Below, one piece after another: positions 25,812 to 35,522 of a stretch of 64,000 nucleotides of DNA; the first letter of the stretch is position 1, and each line of letters begins with the position of its first letter. Source of the stretch: Firmicutes bacterium OM04-13BH (GTDB taxonomy: Bacteria > Bacillota > Clostridia > Lachnospirales > Lachnospiraceae); assembly GCA_003481745.1 (NCBI GenBank), contig QULP01000001.1, positions 434,001-498,000 of the forward strand, read 5' to 3'. A model generated the notes under the pieces. That model did not search any database, was not told the origin of the DNA, and saw nothing but the letters and a program-made list of their open reading frames with translations. The position numbers and the translations under genes are program-made.

Positions 25812-27776
25812 ATGGAAACCATGATCTATCTCGCACCAATCGTTGGTGTCCTTGCCCTGCTTTTTGCTTTTACACTCTCAAACAACATCAAAAAGCAGGA
25901 TGCAGGAAATCAGAGAATGCAGGAAATCGCTTCTTACATTCATGAAGGCGCACAGGCCTTTTTAATGGCAGAGTACCGTATTCTCATTATCTTCGTTGCA
26001 CTTTTATTCTTTATTTTAGGCTTTGCTTTAAAAAGCTGGAGTACTGCCTGCGCCTTTCTTTTAGGTGCACTGTTCTCTTCTGCTGCCGGTTATTTCGGCA
26101 TGCAGGTTGCCACAAAAGCAAATGTCCGCACTGCCGGAGCTGCAAAAGAATCCGGTATGCCTAAAGCATTATCCATCGCATTTTCCGGTGGTTCTGTTAT
26201 GGGAATGTGCGTGACCGGACTTGGTCTGATTGGTGTCAGCATTGTCTACTTAATTACAAAAGATACCGGCGTCATTTCCGGATTTGGGCTTGGTGCTTCT
26301 TCCATCGCTTTATTTGCCCGTGTAGGTGGAGGAATTTACACCAAAGCTGCCGATGTTGGAGCTGACCTTGTTGGTAAAGTAGAAGCCGGTATTCCGGAAG
26401 ATGACCCTCGTAACCCTGCTGTTATCGCTGATAATGTTGGTGATAACGTCGGTGACGTTGCCGGTATGGGGGCTGACCTTTTTGAATCTTATGTCGGCTC
26501 TCTTGTATCTGCAATTACTCTTGGTGTCATCTACTTCAAAGAACCGGGTGCCGTATTCCCTCTTGCACTTGCTGCATTTGGAATCCTTGCATCGATCGCC
26601 GGTACTTTCTTTGTAAAAGCCAGCAAAAATGCAGACCCAGGAAAAGCATTAAAAGCCGGAACTTATGGTTCCAGTGCCGTTGTATTAGTTCTTTCACTTG
26701 TACTAAGTAAGGTATTCTTTGGTGATATGAAAGCAGCACTCGCTATCATCAGTGGTCTGATTGTCGGACTGTTAATCGGTATTATGACAGAATATTATAC
26801 TTCCGGCGATTATAAACCGGTTCAGAGAATTGCAGCCCAGTCAGAAACCGGTTCTGCTACCACAATCATCAGTGGTCTTTCTGTTGGTATGCGTTCCACT
26901 ATGCTTCCACTGTTTTTTATCGCAATTGGTATTTTATGTTCCTATCATTTCTGTGGACTGTATGGAATTGCTCTTTCCGCAGTCGGTATGCTTTCCACAG
27001 CCGGAATCACAATCGCAATTGACGCTTATGGTCCAATCGCTGATAATGCCGGTGGTATCGCAGAAATGTCCGGATTAGAAGATTCCGTTCGTAATATTAC
27101 AGACAAACTTGACTCTGTCGGAAATACAACCGCAGCTATGGGAAAAGGATTCGCTATCGGCTCTGCTGCCCTGACTGCCCTTGCCTTATTCGTTTCTTAT
27201 TCAGAGGCTGTCGGACTGGAATCCATTGATATCTTAAATCCACAGGTTATCATCGGACTCTTCCTTGGAGGTATGCTTCCATTTTTATTCTCTGCTATGA
27301 CTATGGATTCTGTTTCCAAAGCAGCAAACAAAATGATTGAAGAAGTTCGTCGTCAGTTTAAAACCATTCCTGGTATCATGGAAGGAAAAGGCAAACCGGA
27401 TTATTCTTCCTGTGTGGAAATTTCTACTCAGGCTGCCTTAAAAGAAATGATGCTTCCAGGTCTGATGGCAGTTGCTGCTCCTCTTTTATGTGGAATCATT
27501 CTTGGTTCTTCTGCACTTGGCGGACTGCTTGCCGGTGCTCTTGTAACCGGTGTTTTAATGGCAATCTTCATGGCAAACTCCGGTGGCGCATGGGATAATG
27601 CAAAAAAATACATCGAAGATGGACACCATGGCGGAAAAGGAAGTCCGGCTCATAAAGCAGCTGTTGTTGGCGATACTGTCGGCGACCCATTTAAGGATAC
27701 TTCAGGACCGTCTATCAACATCCTGATTAAACTTATGACAATTGTTGCTGTTGTATTTACTCCATTATTCTTATAA
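25812..27776 (+). CDS. hppA: membrane-bound ion-pumping pyrophosphatase
   Basis: Couples hydrolysis of pyrophosphate to pumping of H+ or Na+ across the membrane. 654 residues with about 15-16 membrane spans. The pyrophosphate site is explicit: [23 protein letters not shown] (written in parts: [20 protein letters not shown]), with the later [10 protein letters not shown] and [15 protein letters not shown] motifs. At [11 protein letters not shown] the residue distinguishing classes is Ala, which predicts the potassium-dependent type; the ion pumped is not decided here. AAGGAG precedes the ATG. Monocistronic, with a bidirectional terminator. Confidence 0.95.
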   Translation: METMIYLAPIVGVLALLFAFTLSNNIKKQDAGNQRMQEIASYIHEGAQAFLMAEYRILIIFVALLFFILGFALKSWSTACAFLLGALFSSAAGYFGMQVATKANVRTAGAAKESGMPKALSIAFSGGSVMGMCVTGLGLIGVSIVYLITKDTGVISGFGLGASSIALFARVGGGIYTKAADVGADLVGKVEAGIPEDDPRNPAVIADNVGDNVGDVAGMGADLFESYVGSLVSAITLGVIYFKEPGAVFPLALAAFGILASIAGTFFVKASKNADPGKALKAGTYGSSAVVLVLSLVLSKVFFGDMKAALAIISGLIVGLLIGIMTEYYTSGDYKPVQRIAAQSETGSATTIISGLSVGMRSTMLPLFFIAIGILCSYHFCGLYGIALSAVGMLSTAGITIAIDAYGPIADNAGGIAEMSGLEDSVRNITDKLDSVGNTTAAMGKGFAIGSAALTALALFVSYSEAVGLESIDILNPQVIIGLFLGGMLPFLFSAMTMDSVSKAANKMIEEVRRQFKTIPGIMEGKGKPDYSSCVEISTQAALKEMMLPGLMAVAAPLLCGIILGSSALGGLLAGALVTGVLMAIFMANSGGAWDNAKKYIEDGHHGGKGSPAHKAAVVGDTVGDPFKDTSGPSINILIKLMTIVAVVFTPLFL

Positions 27777-27794
27777 TCTGATGTAAATTTATAT

Positions 27795-27836
27795 TAAAAA
27801 AGGATATCCCAAGATGACAAGGGATATCCTTTTTTC
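27795..27836. terminator. bidirectional terminator between hppA and glgA
   Basis: AGGATATCCC (27801-27810) and GGGATATCCT (27821-27830) with an A-run before and T-run after, so it works for both converging genes. Confidence 0.88.
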
Positions 27837-27854
27837 TATTAATTGATTTATTTA

Positions 27855-29297
27855 TTAACCGATTAACCAATTATACATTTCTTCATACTGTTTTGCAGAA
27901 TTTCCCCAGGAGAAATCTTTTGCCATTGCACGATCGATCAGCTTGTTCCATTCGCGTTTTCTGTCATAGTAAACAGCTTCTGCATAACGAACGGTCGCTA
28001 GCATTTCATGTGCATTATAGTTTGTGAAGCTGAATCCGGTTCCGGTACTTTCATATTCATTGTATGGTTCTACGGTATCTTTTAATCCACCCGTTTCTCT
28101 TACAATCGGAATCGTTCCATATCTAAGGCTCATTAACTGACTTAAACCACATGGCTCAAACAGAGACGGCATTAAGAATGCATCGCAGGAAGCATAAATT
28201 TTATGGGACATTGCATTATCATAGAAAATGTTTGCAGATACTTTTCCCTGATACTTCCATGCAAAGTGACGGAACATATTTTCATACTGTTCTTCCCCTG
28301 TACCAAGTACCACTAACTGAATATTATCCTGACACAATTCATCCATCACATAAGCAATCAGGTCAAAACCTTTCTGGTCAGTCAGACGAGATACAATACC
28401 AATCATCATGGCTTTCGGGTCTTGATTTAAACCAAGTTCTCTTTGCAATTCTATTTTATTTTTTACTTTTTCCTTACGAAATGTTTTCGCATTGTAATTC
28501 TTTGCAATCAACTGATCTGTCTCTGGATTCCATTCACCATAATCAATTCCGTTTACGATTCCACGCAGGTCATTTGCACGTGCTCTCATCAGCCCATCCA
28601 GTTTTTCACCATAAAATTCTGTCTTAATCTCTTCGGCATAAGTATTACTTACGGTTGTGATTGCATCAGCATAAACCAGACCGCCTTTTAAAAGGTTTCC
28701 ATCTTTATAAGATTCCAGTTTATCCGGAGTAAAGTAATATGCCGGAAGTCCGGTTAAATCACGGATTGTCTTAATATCCCAGGTTCCCTGGAATTTTAAG
28801 TTATGTATGGTCATAACAGTTTTGATTCCCTGATAGAACGGACCATCCTGAAAACGGTCTTTTAAGAATACAGGCACTAATCCGGTCTGCCAATCATGAC
28901 AGTGAATCAAGTCCGGTCTGAAGTCAATAACCGGAAGAATGGATAAGGCTGCTTTTGAAAAATAAGAAAATTTCTCAATATCAAATCGAATATCTCCGTA
29001 AGGCTGATATCCTGAGAAATAATATTCATTATCGATAAAGTAATACTGGATTCCCTCATATACCATCTGCATGATTCCAACATACTCTCTGCGGTAACCA
29101 ATATCCATATAAAAATGTGTTACATACTGAAGCTGATTCTTATATTCTTCTTTCATACACATGTATTTCGGAATAATCACCCGCACATCATATTCGTTCT
29201 TGTCAAAACACTTTGGCAATGCCCCTACAACATCTGCCAGTCCTCCTGTTTTTATAAAAGGCACTGCTTCTGATGCCACAAATAAAATCTTTTTCAC
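27855..29297 (-). CDS. glgA: glycogen synthase (ADP-glucose type, GT5)
   Basis: Extends alpha-1,4-glucan from ADP-glucose for storage polysaccharide. 480 residues with two Rossmann domains. The substrate-binding KTGGLADVVGALP is near residue 15, and the acid/base-linked SLFEPCGLSQLMSLRYGTIP is in the C-terminal half. AAGGAGG is nine bases before GTG 29297; TTG 29300 is the other candidate. No other glycogen genes are adjacent. It lies downstream of spo0A in the same direction. Confidence 0.95.
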   Translation of the reverse strand: MKKILFVASEAVPFIKTGGLADVVGALPKCFDKNEYDVRVIIPKYMCMKEEYKNQLQYVTHFYMDIGYRREYVGIMQMVYEGIQYYFIDNEYYFSGYQPYGDIRFDIEKFSYFSKAALSILPVIDFRPDLIHCHDWQTGLVPVFLKDRFQDGPFYQGIKTVMTIHNLKFQGTWDIKTIRDLTGLPAYYFTPDKLESYKDGNLLKGGLVYADAITTVSNTYAEEIKTEFYGEKLDGLMRARANDLRGIVNGIDYGEWNPETDQLIAKNYNAKTFRKEKVKNKIELQRELGLNQDPKAMMIGIVSRLTDQKGFDLIAYVMDELCQDNIQLVVLGTGEEQYENMFRHFAWKYQGKVSANIFYDNAMSHKIYASCDAFLMPSLFEPCGLSQLMSLRYGTIPIVRETGGLKDTVEPYNEYESTGTGFSFTNYNAHEMLATVRYAEAVYYDRKREWNKLIDRAMAKDFSWGNSAKQYEEMYNWLIG

Positions 29298-29365
29298 CAA
29301 AAAATTCCTCCTTGCTTCGATGTCTATTTAAGATGATTATACTCCTTTTTGTCTGGCATTGAAAG

Positions 29366-30157
29366 TTATTTTTTATATTCTAACCGGATTTTATCTGCAA
29401 TTAAAGCAATAAACTCCGAATTTGTCGGCTTACCCTTTCCTGTACTGACTGTATATCCAAATAATTCATCGATGGTGTCCATTTTTCCTCTGCTCCATGC
29501 AACTTCAATTGCATGACGAATCGCTCTTTCTACACGACTTGGAGTAGTCTGATGTTTCTTTGCAATCGTCGGATATAAAATTTTCGTGATAGAGTTCAGC
29601 ATTTCCATATCATTGACAGAAAGAATAATGGCATCTCTTAAATACTGATATCCTTTGATGTGTGCCGGAACTCCGATTTCATGAATGATATTTGTTACAT
29701 CGGTCTCAAGATTGCGTTCAAAATAAGTGTTCTTATCTTCATAAGCATTAATTCTTCTTAAATCTTTTCTTCCGTCTCTCAACTGACGAATATGTTTGAT
29801 TCTTGAAATCAGCATATCATTATCGAATGGTTTTAACACATAATAATTTGCGCCAAGATTAAAAGCATCTTCCGTAATCTGTTCCTGTCCGACTGCGGAT
29901 ACTACAATAAATGCCGGATGTTTCTTAATTGTGCAATCTTTTCCAACCCGCTCCATCACGGTCAGCCCGTCTACTTTTGGCATAATGATATCTAAAAGTA
30001 CAACATCCGGTTCTTTCTCTTTAATAATATCATAAATATCAGCACCATTATTTGCGTGTCCGACTAATTCCAATTCATTATCTTCTTTGATGAGCGTCTC
30101 CAATAAGTCTATCATTTTTTCATTATCATCTGCAATTGCGACATTTAATTTTTCCAT
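29366..30157 (-). CDS. spo0A: sporulation master regulator Spo0A
   Basis: Response regulator that commits the cell to sporulation. 263 residues from ATG 30157, seven bases after GGAGG; an upstream in-frame extension has no ribosome site. Receiver: [11 protein letters not shown] (acidic pocket), phospho-acceptor Asp in [12 protein letters not shown], conserved Lys in [10 protein letters not shown]-terminal DNA-binding domain: [20 protein letters not shown] and [20 protein letters not shown], diagnostic for Spo0A. It follows spoIVB as in Bacillus. A 0A-box-like site upstream suggests autoregulation. Confidence 0.98.
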   Translation of the reverse strand: MEKLNVAIADDNEKMIDLLETLIKEDNELELVGHANNGADIYDIIKEKEPDVVLLDIIMPKVDGLTVMERVGKDCTIKKHPAFIVVSAVGQEQITEDAFNLGANYYVLKPFDNDMLISRIKHIRQLRDGRKDLRRINAYEDKNTYFERNLETDVTNIIHEIGVPAHIKGYQYLRDAIILSVNDMEMLNSITKILYPTIAKKHQTTPSRVERAIRHAIEVAWSRGKMDTIDELFGYTVSTGKGKPTNSEFIALIADKIRLEYKK

Positions 30158-30241
30158 TTCTAATCCTCCATCACTTATTGCTGCTTTCCTCAGTAAACGA
30201 CGGGCGCCCTGTTGAATTGCCATTTTCTAAGGATTACTTGT

Positions 30242-30316
30242 ATTATATTCTCTGTCTGTCAGTTAATCAAGAAAATTGTTTCTACAATAAGTGTTCTTTT
30301 CTGTTATTTTTCGACA
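30242..30316 (-). promoter_or_regulatory. spo0A promoter with a 0A box
   Basis: Minus strand: TTGATT (30270-30265), 17 bases, TATAAT (30247-30242). Upstream, TTCGACA on the plus strand at 30310-30316 reads TGTCGAA on the minus strand, the exact 0A-box core bound by Spo0A. Confidence 0.65.
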
Positions 30317-30340
30317 TTTTGACAAATTACAACTTTTTAT

Positions 30341-31540
30341 TTATTCCAGCATTTTTTCAGCAAAAATCCCATACCCTTTTGTTGAATCCTGAACAAATAC
30401 ATGTGTCACAGCCCCTATCAGCTTTCCGTTCTGTATCACGGGACTTCCACTCATTCCCTGCACGATTCCACCTGTGATGCCAAGCAGTGTTTCATCTGTC
30501 ACCTCGATAGAAAACGCTTTATTTGAATCTGCGTGTTCCGGAAAAATTTCTGTAATCTGTGCACGGTATGCTTTTACCTCTCCCTCTACGTTTGTTAAAA
30601 TTTCAGCCTCTCCGGTACAAACTTCCTGCTTATAACCAATACTCATCTGACAAAGGGGCAGTTTTCCTTGTTCCTGTATTCCAATCATTCCATATACACC
30701 ATTTTCTTGATTTTTTTCAATTGTTCCAAGTTTTTTTCCCTCACTATAATCAATATAACCCGATAACTCACCTGGTGTTCCTCTGCCTCCCTTTACTACA
30801 GAGACAACCTGAGCCTCATAAAGTTCTCCCTGTGAAATCTTAAGCAGAGCTCCTGTATCTGTATCACTGATTCCATGCCCCAGTGCACCATAAGTCCCCT
30901 CTTTGGTTAAGAATGTCAACGTTCCGATTCCCTGCGTATTATCCCTGACCCAGATTCCAAGCTTATACTTTAAATCCTGGGCTTTTACCGGTTGAATACA
31001 GATTGGAATTTCTTCCTCATCCCGTTCTACTAAAAGTGTTACTTCTTTTCCCTCTGAATTTTGTATTTTATCAATCAGCTCCTTTTTCGTCTGAATTGTC
31101 TCCCCATTTACTTTAAGAATGTAATCCCCTGATTTTGCAATATTTTTTGCTGGTGTACAGGTCATTCCATCCGCTTGTACAATTTCTCCTGTATCAATTA
31201 TTAATACTCCCTTCGTCTCCATGTAAAGTCCTACCGGCTGCCCGCAAACCGAAACTTTATCTTCCTCTACTGTCTGAATTTTTATTTTTTTTACCGGAAT
31301 CGTATCAAACAGTTTACAGGAAATCCAGTATGCATTCCCCTTCGAAGTTTGAATTGTATCTTCATAAGTCACAAATGGCAGATTTCGTAATTCAGAAATT
31401 CCTTTTTCTTCTTTCTTGGACAGATACACCGTATCCGGAATTGCCTGTTCGGTGATTTTCCATCCAAAAAATCCTGCGCAGATAATATCTGCTAATAATA
31501 ATACGAATAAAAGACGACGAAAATTACACTTTTTTTTCAA
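30341..31540 (-). CDS. spoIVB: SpoIVB peptidase (S55 family)
   Basis: Forespore serine peptidase that crosses to the intermembrane space and triggers pro-sigma-K processing. 399 residues from TTG 31540, chosen because AAAGGATG lies directly before it; the frame is open further upstream without a better site. One N-terminal membrane anchor (LLFVLLLADIICAGFFG) is followed by a PDZ domain (about 120-200). Catalytic residues are in GALGHGISD (His), DTDTG and MSGSPVIQNGK (Ser), ending VTHVFVQDSTKGYGIFAE. It sits between recN and spo0A as in Bacillus. Confidence 0.95.
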   Translation of the reverse strand: MKKKCNFRRLLFVLLLADIICAGFFGWKITEQAIPDTVYLSKKEEKGISELRNLPFVTYEDTIQTSKGNAYWISCKLFDTIPVKKIKIQTVEEDKVSVCGQPVGLYMETKGVLIIDTGEIVQADGMTCTPAKNIAKSGDYILKVNGETIQTKKELIDKIQNSEGKEVTLLVERDEEEIPICIQPVKAQDLKYKLGIWVRDNTQGIGTLTFLTKEGTYGALGHGISDTDTGALLKISQGELYEAQVVSVVKGGRGTPGELSGYIDYSEGKKLGTIEKNQENGVYGMIGIQEQGKLPLCQMSIGYKQEVCTGEAEILTNVEGEVKAYRAQITEIFPEHADSNKAFSIEVTDETLLGITGGIVQGMSGSPVIQNGKLIGAVTHVFVQDSTKGYGIFAEKMLE

Positions 31541-31624
31541 AAAATCACATCCTTTTGTTATTTTTTTCAAATAAATTCTTTTTTCATTCTAAATGCAAAC
31601 TTTTATTTTGCAGTTTTCACATAC

Positions 31625-31658
31625 AAAAAAGGATACACGTTAATTGTGTACCCTTTTT
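31625..31658 (-). terminator. intrinsic terminator of the recN transcript
   Basis: GGATACAC (31631-31638) pairs with GTGTACCC (31646-31653), one mismatch. On the minus strand six T follow. An outer CACATAC/GTATGTG pairing extends the stem. It isolates spoIVB from the housekeeping operon upstream. Confidence 0.8.
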
Positions 31659-31675
31659 AGTATGTGAAAATTCTA

Positions 31676-33361
31676 TTATTTCACTCTTGTATTTTTTTGT
31701 TGTTGTGCCATTTCTTTCATCTCACGCGCATTTGAAAGTACCGTCTCAGTAATACTTTCTCCACCAAGCATTCTTGCCAGTTCTTCCACCGATTTTTCTT
31801 CATCAAGACGCCAGATTTTTGTCTGAGTTTCCAGCTCTTTTACACTTTTTTCAATTAAAAAATGAGAATCTGCCTGCGCTGCAATCTGAGGGAGATGTGT
31901 AATACAAAGTACCTGATGAGACTTTGCAATCACTGCCATTTTTTCTGAAACTTTCCATGCCGTCTTTCCACTAATTCCTGTGTCAATCTCATCAAAAATA
32001 AGTGTTTCTTTTTCGTCTTTATCCGCCAGAATCGTTTTAATCGCAAGCATAATTCGGGAAAGCTCTCCACCGGAAACTACTTTTTGAAGTTCTCTTTTCG
32101 GTTCTCCAGGATTGGTCGAAATAAAAAAGCAGATGCTGTCTTTTCCATTTGAAGAAAACTCTGCTTTTTCCTCAAACACAATCTCAAATGCAACATCCAG
32201 GAAATTTAGTTCCTGCAGTCCTTCGATAATCTCTTTTTCCAGACTTTTTGCCCATTTTTTTCGACTTTTTGTTAAACATTCACACTGTTTTTGTAATACC
32301 GTTTCCTGCTCTTCTATTTTTCTTTTTAATTCCGCCTGATTCTGTTCAAAATGTTCCAGTGCTTCGTATTCTTCTTCTTTTTCCTGTTTATATTCCAGTA
32401 CTGCCTCAATACTTGCTCCATATTTTGATTTTAGATGATTCAGAAGATTTAAACGTTCTTCTGTCTCCAAAAACTCTTCCTGTGAAAATTGGAAACCAGA
32501 AAGATAAGAAGAAAGCTCTCTGTTAAAGTCACTTAAAAGAGCATCTATATCGTTCAGGGTTTCATAAATTCCTTTTAAGTCATCATCCAGTTCCGATACC
32601 TGCGATAACTGCCGGACGGCTCTGCCAATCTGTTCTGAACTTCCTTCTCTTTCATACCCTGTCAGTTCATATACTTCTGAAAGGCTTTCCGTAATCCGCT
32701 TTGCATTTATCATTTTGCGATACTGTGCCTCTAACTCTTCATCTTCGCCCACTTTTAATTTTGCATCTTCAATTTCTGAAATTTCAAATGCCAGAAAATC
32801 CATCTGCCGTTTTTTTTGTTCTTCGTCTATCTCATACTGTTCAAGTTCTTTTCTTAATGCCTTATAAGTTTCATAATCTTTCTGAACCTGCTCTCGTTTC
32901 TCTTGAATCTCTTCTTTTCCATAAGCATCCAGAATTTCCATCTGCTTTTCCGGATATAATAAAGACTGGTGTTCATGCTGTCCATGAATATCAAGCAAAT
33001 AAAACGCTGCCTGTTTTACCATAGAAACCGTACAGGTTTCTCCATTTATTTTACAGATACTTCTGTTTCCTGTCAGTTTCCTGCTGATAATAACCTGTCC
33101 GTCATCCGGGAAAATATCCATCTGTTTCAATTTTTCGGCAGTCCGCTCTCCTGCTTCAAATACCAGTTCCACAAACGCATACTCCGCATGCTCCCTTATC
33201 ATGCTTTTTGAAGCTTTCTGACCAAGTGCCAGATTAATCGAACCAATTAAAATTGACTTTCCGGCACCGGTCTCTCCAGTCAGAATATTAAGCCCCTCTG
33301 TAAAATCTACTTCTGCTTCATCAATCAGTGCCAGATTTTTTACATGCAAATGCAACAACAT
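31676..33361 (-). CDS. recN: DNA repair protein RecN
   Basis: SMC-like ATPase of double-strand-break repair. 561 residues. Walker A GETGAGKSILIG near residue 30 is followed by long coiled coils (about 150-350), then the ABC signature VVSGGELSRIMLAIK and Walker B LIFDEIDTGISGK. It begins six bases after the argR stop in the usual Firmicutes argR-recN order, with nadK and tlyA upstream. Confidence 0.97.
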   Translation of the reverse strand: MLLHLHVKNLALIDEAEVDFTEGLNILTGETGAGKSILIGSINLALGQKASKSMIREHAEYAFVELVFEAGERTAEKLKQMDIFPDDGQVIISRKLTGNRSICKINGETCTVSMVKQAAFYLLDIHGQHEHQSLLYPEKQMEILDAYGKEEIQEKREQVQKDYETYKALRKELEQYEIDEEQKKRQMDFLAFEISEIEDAKLKVGEDEELEAQYRKMINAKRITESLSEVYELTGYEREGSSEQIGRAVRQLSQVSELDDDLKGIYETLNDIDALLSDFNRELSSYLSGFQFSQEEFLETEERLNLLNHLKSKYGASIEAVLEYKQEKEEEYEALEHFEQNQAELKRKIEEQETVLQKQCECLTKSRKKWAKSLEKEIIEGLQELNFLDVAFEIVFEEKAEFSSNGKDSICFFISTNPGEPKRELQKVVSGGELSRIMLAIKTILADKDEKETLIFDEIDTGISGKTAWKVSEKMAVIAKSHQVLCITHLPQIAAQADSHFLIEKSVKELETQTKIWRLDEEKSVEELARMLGGESITETVLSNAREMKEMAQQQKNTRVK

Positions 33362-33366
33362 ATTTT

Positions 33367-33837
33367 TTACCTTGTACTCTCTTCGCCTGTGTTAATAATT
33401 TTTTTAATTTTTTCCATTAAGATAATCGTATCGTCTACTGTACGGTTAATGCAGGCTATCGTATCGTCCCCGGCAATACAGCCCACAATCTCATTCATCT
33501 TCATGTTATCAAGCGCTGCTCCGGCAGCATTTGCCATTCCGGCAACTGTTTTTATAACCAGAATATTCTGCGCTATTTCCATGGATAACAGTGCATCCCG
33601 CAAAACCCTTTTATATTTTTCGCTGTCCTGATTCGTCCGCTGCTCTAAAACTGTGTATTTAGAACCCCCATCCGGTTTTGCGATTTTCATCAATTTCAAC
33701 TCTCTGATATCTCTTGAAACTGTCGCCTGAGTCACTGCAAATCCGGCTTCCTGCAGTTTAGCTGCCAGTTCTTCCTGGGTTTCAATATCATATTGGTTAA
33801 TCAGGTCAATGATTTTTGAATGTCTGGCAATTTTCAT
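33367..33837 (-). CDS. argR: arginine repressor ArgR
   Basis: Arginine-sensing regulator of arginine synthesis and breakdown. 156 residues. N-terminal winged helix with QATVSRDIRELKLMK; C-terminal hexamer and arginine-binding domain with VGCIAGDDTIACINR, whose Asp pair contacts arginine. AAGGAGAC precedes the ATG. It is part of nadK-argR-recN. Confidence 0.95.
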   Translation of the reverse strand: MKIARHSKIIDLINQYDIETQEELAAKLQEAGFAVTQATVSRDIRELKLMKIAKPDGGSKYTVLEQRTNQDSEKYKRVLRDALLSMEIAQNILVIKTVAGMANAAGAALDNMKMNEIVGCIAGDDTIACINRTVDDTIILMEKIKKIINTGEESTR

Positions 33838-33852
33838 AATCTGTCCGTCTCC

Positions 33853-34713
33853 TTAGTTTTTCATTTTCCGTCTTAATACTTCAAGAAAACTAATATTACT
33901 TATCTTTATAATCTGGGTGTCTTTCACGGAACGTCGTATCGCAACTCTGTCTGCCGTACGCATCGGAACATTGGTATCTCCATCAAAGCTTACTACTGCC
34001 TTTGCCTCACAGCCCTGACTTCCCTCTCCGATTTCTACCGTAATCTCATCTTCTGCCGGAAAAATCACACTTCTGGTATTTAAGGTATGCGGTGCTACCG
34101 GTGTCATAATCAGGATGTTTGTTTCAGGAGATACAATCGGTCCTCCTGCTGACAGGCTGTATCCGGTCGAGCCAGTTGCAGTTGCTATAATGATTCCATC
34201 TGCGGTATAGCTGTTTAAGAATTCACCATTTACATAGTTATGAAATCTCGTTACGTGCAAAGGACCATCTCTACCAATCACGATATCATTTAATGCAACA
34301 TCTTCTGCAATCAGTTCTTCTTTATGATAAACTTTTCCGTTTAACATCATTCGTTTCTCTATTGTATATTCATCTAACATCAGATGATTTAATGCTCCAT
34401 CAATAGAAGAACGGTCAATTTCAGCAAGATATCCAAGCGTACCCATATTAATTCCCAAAAGCGGAATCTGACGATTTACCACATCTCTTGCAGCCTGCAA
34501 AAGTGTTCCATCTCCGCCAATCACAATAATACACTCCACATCCTTTGGGATTTTTTCCACATCCGTATAATGATTGCTTCTGGCTTTTTGTTCCGATGTT
34601 TCTTCTCTTAAAATGCAAGATTTTCCTTTGGAATTTAAATACGCTTCGACTTTTCTTGCCGTCTTTAATTCTTTATCTTTTTGTCTGTTTGCAATAATAA
34701 AAAATTTATCCAT
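33853..34713 (-). CDS. nadK: NAD kinase
   Basis: Phosphorylates NAD to NADP. 286 residues. The family hallmarks VIGGDGTLLQAAR and TATGSTGYSLSAGGP are both present. The ATG overlaps the tlyA stop by one base. Confidence 0.96.
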   Translation of the reverse strand: MDKFFIIANRQKDKELKTARKVEAYLNSKGKSCILREETSEQKARSNHYTDVEKIPKDVECIIVIGGDGTLLQAARDVVNRQIPLLGINMGTLGYLAEIDRSSIDGALNHLMLDEYTIEKRMMLNGKVYHKEELIAEDVALNDIVIGRDGPLHVTRFHNYVNGEFLNSYTADGIIIATATGSTGYSLSAGGPIVSPETNILIMTPVAPHTLNTRSVIFPAEDEITVEIGEGSQGCEAKAVVSFDGDTNVPMRTADRVAIRRSVKDTQIIKISNISFLEVLRRKMKN

Positions 34714-35522
34714 TATTTATCCAACTCCGCATGAGCCAGAGCAACGACATTCTGAATTGAAAGCTCCTGCTCTTTTACCGGATTTTCGGTATCTGTCTTT
34801 ACAATGTGAAGCAGATACTCAATATTTCCTTCCGGTCCTTTTATCGGTGAAAATTCAAGGTGCTGAGGTGCAAATCCAATACTTTTTGCATACTCCATTA
34901 CTTTCTCAATGACTTCTTGATGTACTTTCGCATCTCTGACTACGCCTTTTTTCCCAACTTTTTCTCTCCCTGCTTCAAACTGCGGTTTAATCAGGCATAC
35001 CACTTCTCCACCTGATTTTAACAGATGATAAACCGGAAGCAGTACTTTTGTTAAAGAAATAAAAGAAACATCAATCGAAGAAAAATCCGCCGGCTCCTGC
35101 AAATCATCCGGTGTCACATATCGGATATTGGTTCTTTCCATACAGACAACCCGCTCGTCATTTCTTAATTTCCAGTCTAACTGACCATGTCCTACATCAA
35201 TTGCATAAACTTTTACTGCTCCATTTTGAAGCATACAATCTGTAAAACCACCGGTAGAAGAACCTACATCCATGCAGATTTTATCCTGAAGGGTTACTCC
35301 GAAGTTATTCATCGCTTTTTCCAGTTTTAATCCACCACGACTTACATACTTTAAAGTATTGCCACGCACTTCAATGTTTGCTGTATCTGCAAACATCGAA
35401 CCTGCCTTATCCTCTTTCTGATTCTCTACATAAACACAGCCTGACATAATGACTGCTTTCGCCTTTTCTCTTGATACTGCCAGTCCTCTTTTTACTAACA
35501 GTACATCCAGACGTTCTTTCAT
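34713..35522 (-). CDS. tlyA: TlyA-family rRNA methyltransferase
   Basis: 269 residues: an N-terminal S4 RNA-binding domain (RLDVLLVKRGLAVSREKAK) and a SAM-dependent FtsJ-like domain with CMDVGSSTGGFTDCML. TlyA proteins 2'-O-methylate cytidines of 16S and 23S rRNA. The start overlaps the dxs stop (ATGA). The position between dxs and nadK is the standard clostridial one. Confidence 0.94.
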   Translation of the reverse strand: MKERLDVLLVKRGLAVSREKAKAVIMSGCVYVENQKEDKAGSMFADTANIEVRGNTLKYVSRGGLKLEKAMNNFGVTLQDKICMDVGSSTGGFTDCMLQNGAVKVYAIDVGHGQLDWKLRNDERVVCMERTNIRYVTPDDLQEPADFSSIDVSFISLTKVLLPVYHLLKSGGEVVCLIKPQFEAGREKVGKKGVVRDAKVHQEVIEKVMEYAKSIGFAPQHLEFSPIKGPEGNIEYLLHIVKTDTENPVKEQELSIQNVVALAHAELDK

